NCBI GenBank assembly: GCA_934281515.1
Contig: CAKQXG010000100.1
Location: forward strand, 1 to 7,434
From: an uncultured Clostridia bacterium
GTDB lineage: Bacteria; Bacillota; Clostridia; Christensenellales; CAG-314
DNA length: 7,434 nucleotides
Direction: 5' to 3'
Positions 1 through 6,594 of this stretch are shown here, in pieces; positions within the stretch are counted from its first letter, which is position 1, and every line of letters begins with the position of its first letter. The notes below the pieces were generated by a model. The model was not told where the DNA came from, ran no database searches, and was given only the letters and a program-made list of their open reading frames with translations. Made by a program: the position numbers and the translations under genes.

Positions 1-4
1 CCAT
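1..4 (-). other. Possible first codon of the next minus-strand gene (window edge)
   Basis: Reading the minus strand past the hpf stop, the sequence continues AGGTGTGTTAAATGG, so an ATG occupies 4-2 with a weak AGGTG 6 bases upstream. It would be the start of a gene downstream of hpf, and secA is the common neighbour in Firmicutes. Only one codon is visible, so this is a positional guess. Confidence 0.2.
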
Positions 5-16
5 TTAACACACCTA

Positions 17-550
17 CTAGTCATCGATTTCAGGTTGTAAAAGACCAATATTTCCGTCGTGACGTCTGTACACAACTTCGATATTGCCCGTTTCCTCGTT
101 GACAAACAGGTAAAAGTCGTGATCTACCATGTCAAGGTTCTCCGCCGCTTCGGCAGGGGTCATACGCTCCACTTCAAACGACTTGACCTTGGTAATCTCG
201 GGCGGCGTCATGTCCACGTCGGAGACAAATTCGTAGTCGTCGGTACGATCGGGCATACGGAACGATTGGTTAAGTTTTTCGCGGTGTTTGACAATCTGAC
301 GTTCAAGCTTGGGCAAGCATGCGTCGATGTTGTAGTACATTGTGTCGCCGACAACTTCGCTACGAATATGCGTGCCGTGGTAGTTGATGGATATTTCCAT
401 CTTGCATTGACGTCCCAAGTCGGTCAGTACGATTTTGCAAGGTGTTTCGCCGTCGGGGAAATACTTGTCCAGACGACGTGTTTTTCCGATGAGAATTTGC
501 TCCAATCTGTCGCTGACACGATAGTTTTTTGCAACGATTTCAAGTTTCAT
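17..550 (-). CDS. hpf: Long-form ribosome hibernation promoting factor (HPF)
   Basis: The product is 177 residues, the usual size of long HPF. Family knowledge: long HPF binds the 30S subunit near the decoding site and dimerises 70S ribosomes into inactive 100S particles in stationary phase or stress. What is seen: an N-terminal S30AE domain (about residues 1-97, starting MKLEIVAKNYRVSD, with the beta-strand stretch KMEISINYHGT and the helix NIDACLPKLERQIVKHREKL), a variable linker (about 98-116), and a C-terminal dimerisation domain (about 117-175) with KSFEVERMTPAEA, DHDFYLFVNEETG and VVYRRHDGNIGLLQP. The ATG at 550 is chosen because GGAGG (562-558) lies 7 bases upstream; an in-frame TTG at 613 lacks a Shine-Dalgarno. 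The gene ends in tandem TAG TAG. It has its own promoter and lies about 320 bases beyond clpC, so it is probably a separate unit. Firmicute hpf commonly precedes secA; whether it does here lies outside the window. Confidence 0.96.
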   Translation of the reverse strand: MKLEIVAKNYRVSDRLEQILIGKTRRLDKYFPDGETPCKIVLTDLGRQCKMEISINYHGTHIRSEVVGDTMYYNIDACLPKLERQIVKHREKLNQSFRMPDRTDDYEFVSDVDMTPPEITKVKSFEVERMTPAEAAENLDMVDHDFYLFVNEETGNIEVVYRRHDGNIGLLQPEIDD

Positions 551-652
551 AACAATACCTCCAACTTGATATATTGAGACCGGTTGTGACAATACCGTAA
601 AACAATCCGACAAGGTTGCCGATTAAAGTACTGTATTGCTGTCTCTATGGTA

Positions 653-681
653 ATTATACCATATTTTTACAATACATTCAA
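653..681 (-). promoter_or_regulatory. Sigma-A-like promoter of hpf
   Basis: On the minus strand TTGAAT (681-676) is followed after 17 bases by a perfect TATAAT (658-653). Transcription would start near 646, giving an hpf leader of roughly 95 bases. The -35 matches TTGACA at four of six positions. No SigB or SigH type motif is evident, although hpf is stress-induced in many relatives. A second TATAAT (719-714) has no good -35 in front of it. Confidence 0.7.
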
Positions 682-821
682 TAGGTTAAACAAAACTTGA
701 AAAGAATATTTTAATTATACCGTTTTATAACCGTTTGATGTTCGGAAAACTGTCACAACGTGCGCCCGAGTTTTTGCTTTACACAGCACAGTCATGATAC
801 AAGTTTCTGCAAATGGATGTA

Positions 822-853
822 GGGAGAACGCTTTTTGCAAAAAGGTTTCTCCC
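822..853 (-). terminator. Imperfect palindromic hairpin after clpC (candidate terminator, repeat copy 1)
   Basis: Outer stem GGGAGAA (822-828) pairs with TTCTCCC (847-853). There is a 2x2 internal mismatch, then CTTTTT (831-836) pairs with AAAAAG (839-844) around a very short loop. It begins about 18 bases past the clpC stop, the usual place for a terminator. There is no classic T-tract after the stem on the minus strand, so the terminator call rests on position and stem strength. It resembles the perfect hairpin at 3542-3576. Confidence 0.5.
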
Positions 854-871
854 CACAATTTTGTTCATATA

Positions 872-3325
872 CTATTTTCTGACGTTTGCTTTTGTAAACA
901 CGATAAAGCCGTCGACATCGACGTCAACGTCTATGGTGTCGCCCTTTTTAAACTCGCCGACAAGCAGTTTTTCTGCAAGCGGATCCTCCACTTCCCTTTG
1001 CAACACGCGTTTGAGCGGCCGTGCGCCGTACTCCCGTTGGTAACCGCGCTTGGCAATGGCGTGTATCGCGCTGTCTGTAAAGCGCAGGTTGAGTATACCC
1101 GTCAGACGTTTGTGCAGTTTGTAGCACAGCAACTCGGCAATTTGGTTGGCTTGTTCCTCACCGAGGTAATTGAATATCACCACTTCGTCCACACGGTTGA
1201 GAAACTCCGGACGGAAGAAAGCTTTAAGCGCCTTTTCCACATTGGCACGCATACTGTTGTAACTGTCTGTCGGAAGGAAGCCGAATGACGTTGTTTTGAC
1301 ATCGGACACGCCGATATTGCTCGTCATAATGATGACGGTGTTGCGGAAGTCCACCGTCTTGCCGTGACTGTCGGTCAACCGTCCTTCGTCGAGAATCTGC
1401 AACAACAGGTTAAACACATCGGGGTGCGCCTTTTCGATCTCGTCAAACAGTACCACACTGTATGGCTTGCGCCGCACCTTTTCCGTAAGATAGCCGCTTT
1501 CGTCATAGCCGACGTATCCCGGAGGCGCGCCGATAAGCTTGGCAGTGGATTGCTTTTCCATGTATTCCGACATATCCAGACGAATAACGTCGCTGTCGGT
1601 GCCGAACAAGCTGTCGGCAAGCGCTTTGGCAAGTTCCGTCTTGCCTACGCCGGTCGGTCCGACAAAGATAAAACTGCCTATCGGACGGTTAGGGTCCTTC
1701 AACCCTGCGCCCTGACGGCGAACAGCAAGACTCACCGCCTTGACGGCTTCGTCCTGCCCGATTACGCGTGCGGATAGTTCGTGCTCAAGATTGACAAGCC
1801 GTTCCCGCTCGGCACGCGACAATTGGCTGACAGGCACACCCGTCATTTGCGACACCACATTGCGCACGTCGTCGGGCGTCAGTACGCAACGATGTTCCTC
1901 GCATGCCTTCTTGTAGTCGGCTTGCGCCTGCTCGTACTCGTAGTAGATCTGATTGTGCAGTTGTTCGAGCTTGGCAACGTACTCCTTGTTGCCTGCCAAC
2001 AATGCCGCTTCACGTTTGCGTTGCAACTCGGCAAGGCGGTTGTTAAGCTCCACCAGGCGTGTAGGCGGCGCAAACGTCGACATCTTTAGCTTACTGCACG
2101 CTTCGTCGATTATGTCAAACGCTTTGTCGGGCAGATAGCGATCGTTGACATATCGCACAGACAGACTTACCGCAGTTTCGATGGCTTCGTCGCTGATAAT
2201 CACGCCGTGATGACGTTCGTATTTACTCTTGACTCCCTTGACAATCTTTACCGCCAGTTCGGGGGACGGTTCGTCGACGGTTATAGGCTGAAAACGGCGT
2301 TCCAACGCAGGGTCGCGTTCGATGTACTTGCGGTACTCGCGTATAGTGGTTGCACCCACTACCGACAATTCGCCGCGCGCCAGGGCAGGTTTAAGTATCT
2401 CCGCCGCGTCCATGGAGCCCTCCGATGTGCCGCCTGCCCCCACAAGGTTGTGTATTTCGTCGATAAACAAAATAACGTTACCTTCGGAAATGACCTGCGA
2501 CACCACGCTTTTCAGCCGTTCCTCGAAGTCACCGCGATACCGCGAGCCTGCAACCATGCCGGAAATATCCAACTCGACAAGACGTTTGCCTTGCAGTTCG
2601 GCAGGTACTCTCCCCTGCGCAATGGCAAGGGCAAGTCCTTCAACCACGGCAGTTTTACCTACGCCCGGTTCGCCCACCAACACAGGGTTGTTTTTTGTGC
2701 GGCGCGTAAGCGTTTGTATCACACGGGCAGTCTCGGTGTCGCGCCCTATTACGGGGTCGATTGTGCCGAGCATGGCGCGTTCGGTAAGGTCGGTGCCGTA
2801 TGGCAAATGGTCGTCGTTGGGGCGAGAAATACTTTCGCCCGACATCGCGAGTTCGGGTTGGCGAGCCTCCGCAGCGACCTCTTCCCCGTTGGCAAGGCGC
2901 AAAAAGGCCTCCTTGTTGGGCAAAGTGTCCACAATGCGACTAAACAACTTGTCCATTGGGATAAAGGCGCGTTCCTTGCAGAAAAACAATATCTTTCCGT
3001 AGGCGTACGTGTTGGTTTTTATCATCAAGGCAAGCAGTTCGTGTATGCACGTGACGTCCTTTTCACCCGTTTCCTGCGCAAACTTGGCGGCGAGTTGGTT
3101 AATCTCGTACACCTCGGTGCTTTCTCTCACGGGGCCGCCGTTGCCGAAAATGCGCCTGTCGATGTTTTGCGTGGTCATGCCTATCTCCGTAAGGAAATGT
3201 CGCGCCTCGTTGTCGGTGCCGACAAGTCCGATAAGCACGTGCTCGCTTTTAAGTTCGGTAAGCTTGTGACCGCGCAGATACATATGAGCGTATTCAAATA
3301 CTTGTTGTAGCGTTTCCGATTGCAT
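872..3325 (-). CDS. clpC: ClpC-type AAA+ ATPase, ATP-binding subunit of Clp protease
   Basis: The product is 817 residues, close to the roughly 810-residue ClpC norm. Family role: a hexameric cytosolic unfoldase that threads substrates into ClpP, usually with adaptors. Seen in order: a divergent Clp N domain (about 1-140); the first AAA+ module with Walker A GEPGVGKT (218-225), Walker B VILFIDE (284-290) and the arginine-finger region RDPALERRF (about 337-345); a short coiled middle domain with a UVR-like stretch (about 422-487), as in ClpC rather than the longer ClpB insert; the second AAA+ module with Walker A GPTGVGKT (556-563), Walker B VVLFDE (624-629) and sensor-2 GARPLKR (767-773). FGF (681-683), in the loop where ClpP-binding ATPases carry VGF/IGF, suggests that it docks on ClpP. 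The ATG at 3325 is chosen (AAAGG five bases upstream, start matching the N domain); the frame stays open for 33 codons upstream without similarity. It has its own promoter. No ctsR, mcsA or mcsB is adjacent. Confidence 0.95.
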   Translation of the reverse strand: MQSETLQQVFEYAHMYLRGHKLTELKSEHVLIGLVGTDNEARHFLTEIGMTTQNIDRRIFGNGGPVRESTEVYEINQLAAKFAQETGEKDVTCIHELLALMIKTNTYAYGKILFFCKERAFIPMDKLFSRIVDTLPNKEAFLRLANGEEVAAEARQPELAMSGESISRPNDDHLPYGTDLTERAMLGTIDPVIGRDTETARVIQTLTRRTKNNPVLVGEPGVGKTAVVEGLALAIAQGRVPAELQGKRLVELDISGMVAGSRYRGDFEERLKSVVSQVISEGNVILFIDEIHNLVGAGGTSEGSMDAAEILKPALARGELSVVGATTIREYRKYIERDPALERRFQPITVDEPSPELAVKIVKGVKSKYERHHGVIISDEAIETAVSLSVRYVNDRYLPDKAFDIIDEACSKLKMSTFAPPTRLVELNNRLAELQRKREAALLAGNKEYVAKLEQLHNQIYYEYEQAQADYKKACEEHRCVLTPDDVRNVVSQMTGVPVSQLSRAERERLVNLEHELSARVIGQDEAVKAVSLAVRRQGAGLKDPNRPIGSFIFVGPTGVGKTELAKALADSLFGTDSDVIRLDMSEYMEKQSTAKLIGAPPGYVGYDESGYLTEKVRRKPYSVVLFDEIEKAHPDVFNLLLQILDEGRLTDSHGKTVDFRNTVIIMTSNIGVSDVKTTSFGFLPTDSYNSMRANVEKALKAFFRPEFLNRVDEVVIFNYLGEEQANQIAELLCYKLHKRLTGILNLRFTDSAIHAIAKRGYQREYGARPLKRVLQREVEDPLAEKLLVGEFKKGDTIDVDVDVDGFIVFTKANVRK

Positions 3326-3413
3326 GTTTTCCTTTTTTTGCAATACATCAATCCGTGCCGACAATGTTTTTATCGCCGTAACCCACGGTGTGCCGGGCAG
3401 ATTGCCGTATTGC

Positions 3414-3444
3414 CGTCCGCACAAAAAATCTATGACGGCGGACG
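3414..3444 (-). promoter_or_regulatory. Stem-loop at the 5' end of the clpC leader
   Basis: CGTCCGC (3444-3438 on the minus strand) pairs perfectly with GCGGACG (3420-3414) around a 17-base T-rich loop. It starts within a few bases of the predicted clpC transcription start, in a leader of about 120 bases. It could stabilise the mRNA 5' end. It is GC-rich, unlike the promoter next to it, and could also be a chance pairing. No known riboswitch class is recognised. Confidence 0.35.
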
Positions 3445-3454
3445 TCTTTTACTT

Positions 3455-3483
3455 ATTGTAACAAATAATACAGACTTTATCAA
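3455..3483 (-). promoter_or_regulatory. Sigma-A-like promoter of clpC
   Basis: On the minus strand TTGATA (3483-3478) is followed after exactly 17 bases by TACAAT (3460-3455), with a likely start near 3448. No CtsR heptad repeat (GGTCAAA type) and no CIRCE inverted repeat was found around it. Classical CtsR or HrcA control is therefore not supported by this stretch. Confidence 0.7.
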
Positions 3484-3541
3484 GGGATAACGGCTACTTT
3501 TTTGACGAATTGTTGAGTAAAAACATGGAAGACGTACAGTT

Positions 3542-3576
3542 GAAAGGGGAAACTTTTTCAAAAAGTTTCCCCTTTC
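3542..3576 (-). terminator. Perfect 17-base inverted repeat between the Ca2+ ATPase and clpC (candidate terminator, repeat copy 2)
   Basis: A 17-base arm (3542-3558: GAAAGGGG, AAAC, TTTTT) is followed by one base and the exact reverse complement (3560-3576). It lies about 145 bases after the ATPase stop and about 60 bases before the clpC -35, so it can insulate clpC from readthrough. There is no T-tract directly after the stem on either strand, and the symmetry would act equally in both directions. The core GGGGAAAC-T5-loop-A5-GTTTCCCC is shared in degenerate form with 822-853, which suggests a dispersed repeat family. Confidence 0.55.
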
Positions 3577-3719
3577 CATGCCATTTCCTTTCAAAAACTT
3601 CGGATCAGAAGAGTTATGCGTAGGATAAATACAAAGTTTATCTCCGATACAAACGAGTAAACAAATGACATATTTACCACAGACCGATTGCCGATAGTTT
3701 AAATAATCGAACAATTCTG
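3577..3719. other. Non-coding stretch between the ATPase stop and the hairpin
   Basis: The gap between the ATPase stop (3720) and the clpC promoter is AT-rich. Apart from the hairpin I see nothing defined in it. A minus-strand open frame covering 3430-3969 overlaps the end of the ATPase in another frame and has no recognisable family or ribosome binding site. Confidence 0.5.
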
Positions 3720-6287
3720 CTATTGCTTTGCGGATAACAGTTTCGTTTTGATACTCGTACCGATGTATTTGCGCTTTTGACGTTTTTGCGAAACCACTGC
3801 ACCCAGACGGTAAAAGATTGTCGGCACAAGAGACAGCGCAAGACACACCGAATATTGCCACGGTGCCAACAACGTCAACCCGAACAGATTTGCAAGCGGC
3901 GGAACAAACGCCACCACGGCAATCAAGCCGAATGAAACAAGCATGGACACAACCATAAACGCCGTGCAATCACGGTCAAAGATGCCCTTGCCGCTACGCA
4001 GTTCCAATGCAAAAAACAGTTGCGACATACTAAGCACAAGAAATGCCATCGTACTTGCGTGCAGATAGGAGTTTGCCTGCCCCAGCATAAACCCGACAAG
4101 GGTTGCCGCGCCAAACAGCACGCCGCCGACAATAACCTTTCTGCCGCCACCGCCCGAGAAAAAGCTTTGTTCCTTGCCTTTGGGCGGACGAGACATAACG
4201 TCGCTTTCCGGCTTGTAAATACCAAGCGCCAACCCGGGCAATCCGTCGGTAACAAGGTTGACCCACAACAGTTGCATTGCCGACAACGGAGACACGTCAA
4301 ACAGCAACAGCGCAAAAAACACACAAAGCACTTCGCCGACGTTGCATGTAAGCAGGTATGTGACCGCCTTTTTGATGTTTTGGTACACGCTGCGACCCAA
4401 TGCAACCGCCTTGACAACCGTCGCAAAGTTGTCGTCGGCAAGTATCATGTCGGCGGCGTCCTTGGCAACCTCGGTACCGCTACCCATTGCGCAACCGATG
4501 TCGGCACGTTGCAATGCGGGAGCGTCGTTCACGCCGTCACCGGTCATAGCGACAACCGCGCCGCGCGACTGCCACGCTTCCACTATGCGTAATTTGTCGG
4601 CAGGTGTGACCCGTGCAAATACGGCGATGTCGGCAATTTTGTCGTGCAGTTGTTCGTCGGACATAGCCGACAATGTCTCGCCGTCTACCACCATGTCGCC
4701 CTGTTGCATTACGCCGAGCGTAGAGGCTATCTCTGCCGCCGTTGCCGCGCTGTCGCCTGTAATCATGACGGGGCGTATGCCTGCGTTGCGACAGGTTGCC
4801 ACCGCATCATATGCTTCGGGGCGCGGCGGATCGGCAATGACAAACAAACCTACTATGTCGAAGTCGCTTTCAAGCAGTAGCGACCGTGGAAAATTTGCAC
4901 CTATTTTTTTAACCGACAGGGCAAGCACTCTGAAACCGCGACGAGAGTACAACTTGTAACTGTCGGCAAATTTTGCATAGTTGCGTGCCGTTTTCATAGC
5001 GTCGGGACTACCCTTGGTCACAACGTATGTCGTACCGTCTCGGCGTACCACTGTTGTCATCATTTTTCTGCCGCTGTCAAACGGGATTTCGTATATACGT
5101 ATGCTTTTTTTTGCGACAGAAGCGTGCCTGCACACGGCAACTTCCGTCGGGTCTCCGCCCACGGTTGCGCCAGGCTCCACATCGGAACAATCGACAAAAA
5201 AATCCACCAGATGTTGCACCTTTGCGATGTTGTTTGCCGACACGTACTCCGATCCGTCAAACACGCCGTGCAATGTCATTACGTTTTGAGTCAGCGTGCC
5301 TGTTTTGTCCGAACAAATCACCGTGGCGCTGCCTAATGTTTCCACTGCGGTAAGGCGTTTGATGACGGCATTTTGTCTCGCCATATTTTCGATACCGCGT
5401 GCCAGAACCACCGTTACGACTGCAGGCAATCCTTCCGGTATGGCGGCAACCGCAAGGGAAACCGACGTAAGGAAGATGTCGGCAAACACCTCGGCAAGAG
5501 TGTCGTCGGGCCCGCGCCTTGCAACGCCTTTGACAAAACCCGTGACAAGCACTACGGCGCAAACGGCAAGACACACCACGCCTATGAGCTTTGACAGACG
5601 TTTGAGTCTTTGTTGCAATGGAGTCAGCGGCTGTTCCTTTTGCTCGAGAAGTTTGGCGATTTTGCCCAGCTCGGTATTTTGCCCCGTTGCAGAAACCACG
5701 CCGTAGCACCTGCCACGAGTGACAAAACTTCCGCCGAACACCTTGTTGGCATGTTTTGCCGAGTTTAGTTGCGACATCGGCAAGGCAAACTTTTCTACTG
5801 CCACGCTCTCGCCCGTCAATGCAGACTCGTTGAGATAAACCGTTTCGGCGACAAGCAATTTGCAATCGGCGGCAACAACGTCGCCTGCCTCAAACAGACA
5901 TACGTCGCCACGCACAAGGTCAGCGCTGTCCACAAGACGAATTTCGCCGTCGCGCACGACTTTTGTTTTGGGCGATGTCATCTTTTTGAGACTTTCAAGC
6001 GAACGCTCTGCCCGAAACTCCTGATACGCTCCCAGAAAAGCATTGACAAGCACTATTGCAACTATGATTATCGGCTCGGCAAATTCCGACGGATCACCGT
6101 CGATAATAGCAAGAGTCAGTGACAACGCCGCCGCAACAAGCAAAATGATAATCATCAAATCGCAAAATTGCGCCAAAAACATTTTGCCGAAACCCTTGCG
6201 CTTGCCGTCACCCGATGTATTGGGTCCGTCGCGCAACAACCGTTCGGCGGCGTCGGCGGATGTAAGACCATACTTTTTGATGTCCAA
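3720..6287 (-). CDS. P2A calcium-transporting P-type ATPase (SERCA-like)
   Basis: The product is 855 residues, typical for bacterial SERCA-like pumps that export Ca2+ across the plasma membrane using ATP. Seen: a cation ATPase N domain (1-60); helices M1-M2 (about 42-90); an actuator domain with TGES (158-161); M3-M4 with PEGLP (284-288); the phosphorylation motif DKTGTLT with catalytic Asp327; nucleotide-binding KGSPD (425-429); the hinge motifs MITGD and TGDGVNDAP (582-590); and a C-terminal M5-M10 bundle. Ca2+ ligands typical of SERCA are present: Glu285 in M4, Asn649 and Glu652 in M5 (NVGE), and Asn677, Thr680 and Asp681 in M6. The M8 position equivalent to SERCA Glu908 appears to be Gln756. 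The start is TTG (6287) with GGAG (6297-6294) six bases upstream; no better start was seen. The protein ends in a basic tail. It is probably monocistronic, with divergent plus-strand genes upstream. Mn2+ or another divalent ion cannot be excluded as substrate. Confidence 0.93.
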   Translation of the reverse strand: MDIKKYGLTSADAAERLLRDGPNTSGDGKRKGFGKMFLAQFCDLMIIILLVAAALSLTLAIIDGDPSEFAEPIIIVAIVLVNAFLGAYQEFRAERSLESLKKMTSPKTKVVRDGEIRLVDSADLVRGDVCLFEAGDVVAADCKLLVAETVYLNESALTGESVAVEKFALPMSQLNSAKHANKVFGGSFVTRGRCYGVVSATGQNTELGKIAKLLEQKEQPLTPLQQRLKRLSKLIGVVCLAVCAVVLVTGFVKGVARRGPDDTLAEVFADIFLTSVSLAVAAIPEGLPAVVTVVLARGIENMARQNAVIKRLTAVETLGSATVICSDKTGTLTQNVMTLHGVFDGSEYVSANNIAKVQHLVDFFVDCSDVEPGATVGGDPTEVAVCRHASVAKKSIRIYEIPFDSGRKMMTTVVRRDGTTYVVTKGSPDAMKTARNYAKFADSYKLYSRRGFRVLALSVKKIGANFPRSLLLESDFDIVGLFVIADPPRPEAYDAVATCRNAGIRPVMITGDSAATAAEIASTLGVMQQGDMVVDGETLSAMSDEQLHDKIADIAVFARVTPADKLRIVEAWQSRGAVVAMTGDGVNDAPALQRADIGCAMGSGTEVAKDAADMILADDNFATVVKAVALGRSVYQNIKKAVTYLLTCNVGEVLCVFFALLLFDVSPLSAMQLLWVNLVTDGLPGLALGIYKPESDVMSRPPKGKEQSFFSGGGGRKVIVGGVLFGAATLVGFMLGQANSYLHASTMAFLVLSMSQLFFALELRSGKGIFDRDCTAFMVVSMLVSFGLIAVVAFVPPLANLFGLTLLAPWQYSVCLALSLVPTIFYRLGAVVSQKRQKRKYIGTSIKTKLLSAKQ

Positions 6288-6555
6288 GGTGTTCTCCGTT
6301 ACACTATTGTATTACGCGAAAACCCCTTTTACCACCTGCAACGAGGAGTGTTACCGAATCGACTACAATAAAAAAGGAAGATACAATCTATCTTTTTTAT
6401 CTGCCTTTACACCATTTGATACTTAATTCTCTTCGGAATAAGAAACTCGACTTATAATTACCATCCGCATTCAACTATTAGATTGCGTTACAACAAATTT
6501 GCCTGATATTTTTACAAATTCGCTATTTATGGGCAACACTTTTTTTGTGGATGTA

Positions 6556-6568
6556 TGCTATAATAGCA
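6556..6568 (+). promoter_or_regulatory. Extended -10 promoter of the XRE gene with overlapping palindrome
   Basis: TATAAT (6559-6564) is preceded by TGC, giving an extended -10. No good -35 is found 16-18 bases upstream. The same bases form the dyad TGCTA-TAA-TAGCA. An HTH dimer bound here would cover the -10, so this is a candidate autorepression operator. The dyad is short and partly forced by the -10 consensus, so the operator reading is an inference. Confidence 0.5.
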
Positions 6569-6578
6569 CTACCAAACG

Positions 6579-6586
6579 AAAGGAGG
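6579..6586 (+). promoter_or_regulatory. Ribosome binding site AAAGGAGG setting the GTG start
   Basis: AAAGGAGG ends at 6586. GTG at 6595 is 8 bases downstream, the best spacing, whereas the in-frame ATG at 6601 is 14 bases away. The longer open frame back to 6499 begins upstream of the promoter and is ruled out as the translation start. Confidence 0.8.
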
Positions 6587-6594
6587 TATTCATT

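Larger units (their letters stand above)
614..871. other. Intergenic region between clpC and hpf
   Basis: This gap holds the hpf promoter, the imperfect hairpin at 822-853 just after the clpC stop, and a small direct repeat ACCGTTT at 719-725 and 730-736 (11-base period, one helical turn) upstream of the hpf -35 region. No coding region is supported here. The plus-strand open frames starting at 794 and 813 run antisense into clpC and have no family resemblance. Confidence 0.6.
6288..6594. other. Divergent intergenic region between the Ca2+ ATPase and the XRE gene
   Basis: This gap of about 300 bases separates leftward and rightward genes and is AT-rich. Seen in it: the ATPase Shine-Dalgarno (6297-6294), a weak stem AAGATA/TATCTT (6378-6383 with 6389-6394) flanked by an A6 and a T-run, which resembles a bidirectional terminator in an odd place, and the XRE promoter and ribosome binding site at its right end. 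No convincing -35/-10 pair for the ATPase was found, and no small gene or tRNA. The yybP-ykoY manganese riboswitch hallmark GGGGAGTAG is absent. Confidence 0.5.

Noticed and set aside
794..1288. Plus-strand open frames starting in the clpC-hpf gap
   Set aside because: Most of their length is antisense to the ClpC C-terminus, and they begin in the hairpin region without a Shine-Dalgarno.
2207..3310. Long plus-strand open frame (367 codons) opposite clpC
   Set aside because: It is antisense to a strongly conserved AAA+ gene, its translation has no recognisable domain, and there is no ribosome binding site. It is explained by the codon bias of clpC.
3326..3424. Upstream extension of ClpC by 33 residues
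   Set aside because: It lacks similarity to the Clp N domain. The ATG at 3325 has AAAGG five bases upstream and gives a normal ClpC length.
3445..3490. CtsR or CIRCE operator at clpC
   Set aside because: There is no GGTCAAA heptad repeat and no TTAGCACTC/GAGTGCTAA inverted repeat near the promoter.
3430..3969. Minus-strand open frame overlapping the ATPase 3' end
   Set aside because: It is in a different frame from the ATPase, runs through the hairpin and the clpC promoter, and has no ribosome binding site or known domain.
4258..4959. Plus-strand open frame of 233 codons opposite the Ca2+ ATPase
   Set aside because: It is a Ser/Thr/Ala-rich shadow translation of conserved ATPase motifs, with no family resemblance.
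6288..6420. Manganese (yybP-ykoY) riboswitch ahead of the P-type ATPase
   Set aside because: The conserved GGGGAGTAG-type sequence and its paired arms are not present on the minus strand.
6499..6594. Longer N-terminus for the XRE protein starting at 6499
   Set aside because: It begins upstream of the extended -10 promoter. The GTG at 6595 has an ideal ribosome binding site and starts the HTH at its normal position.
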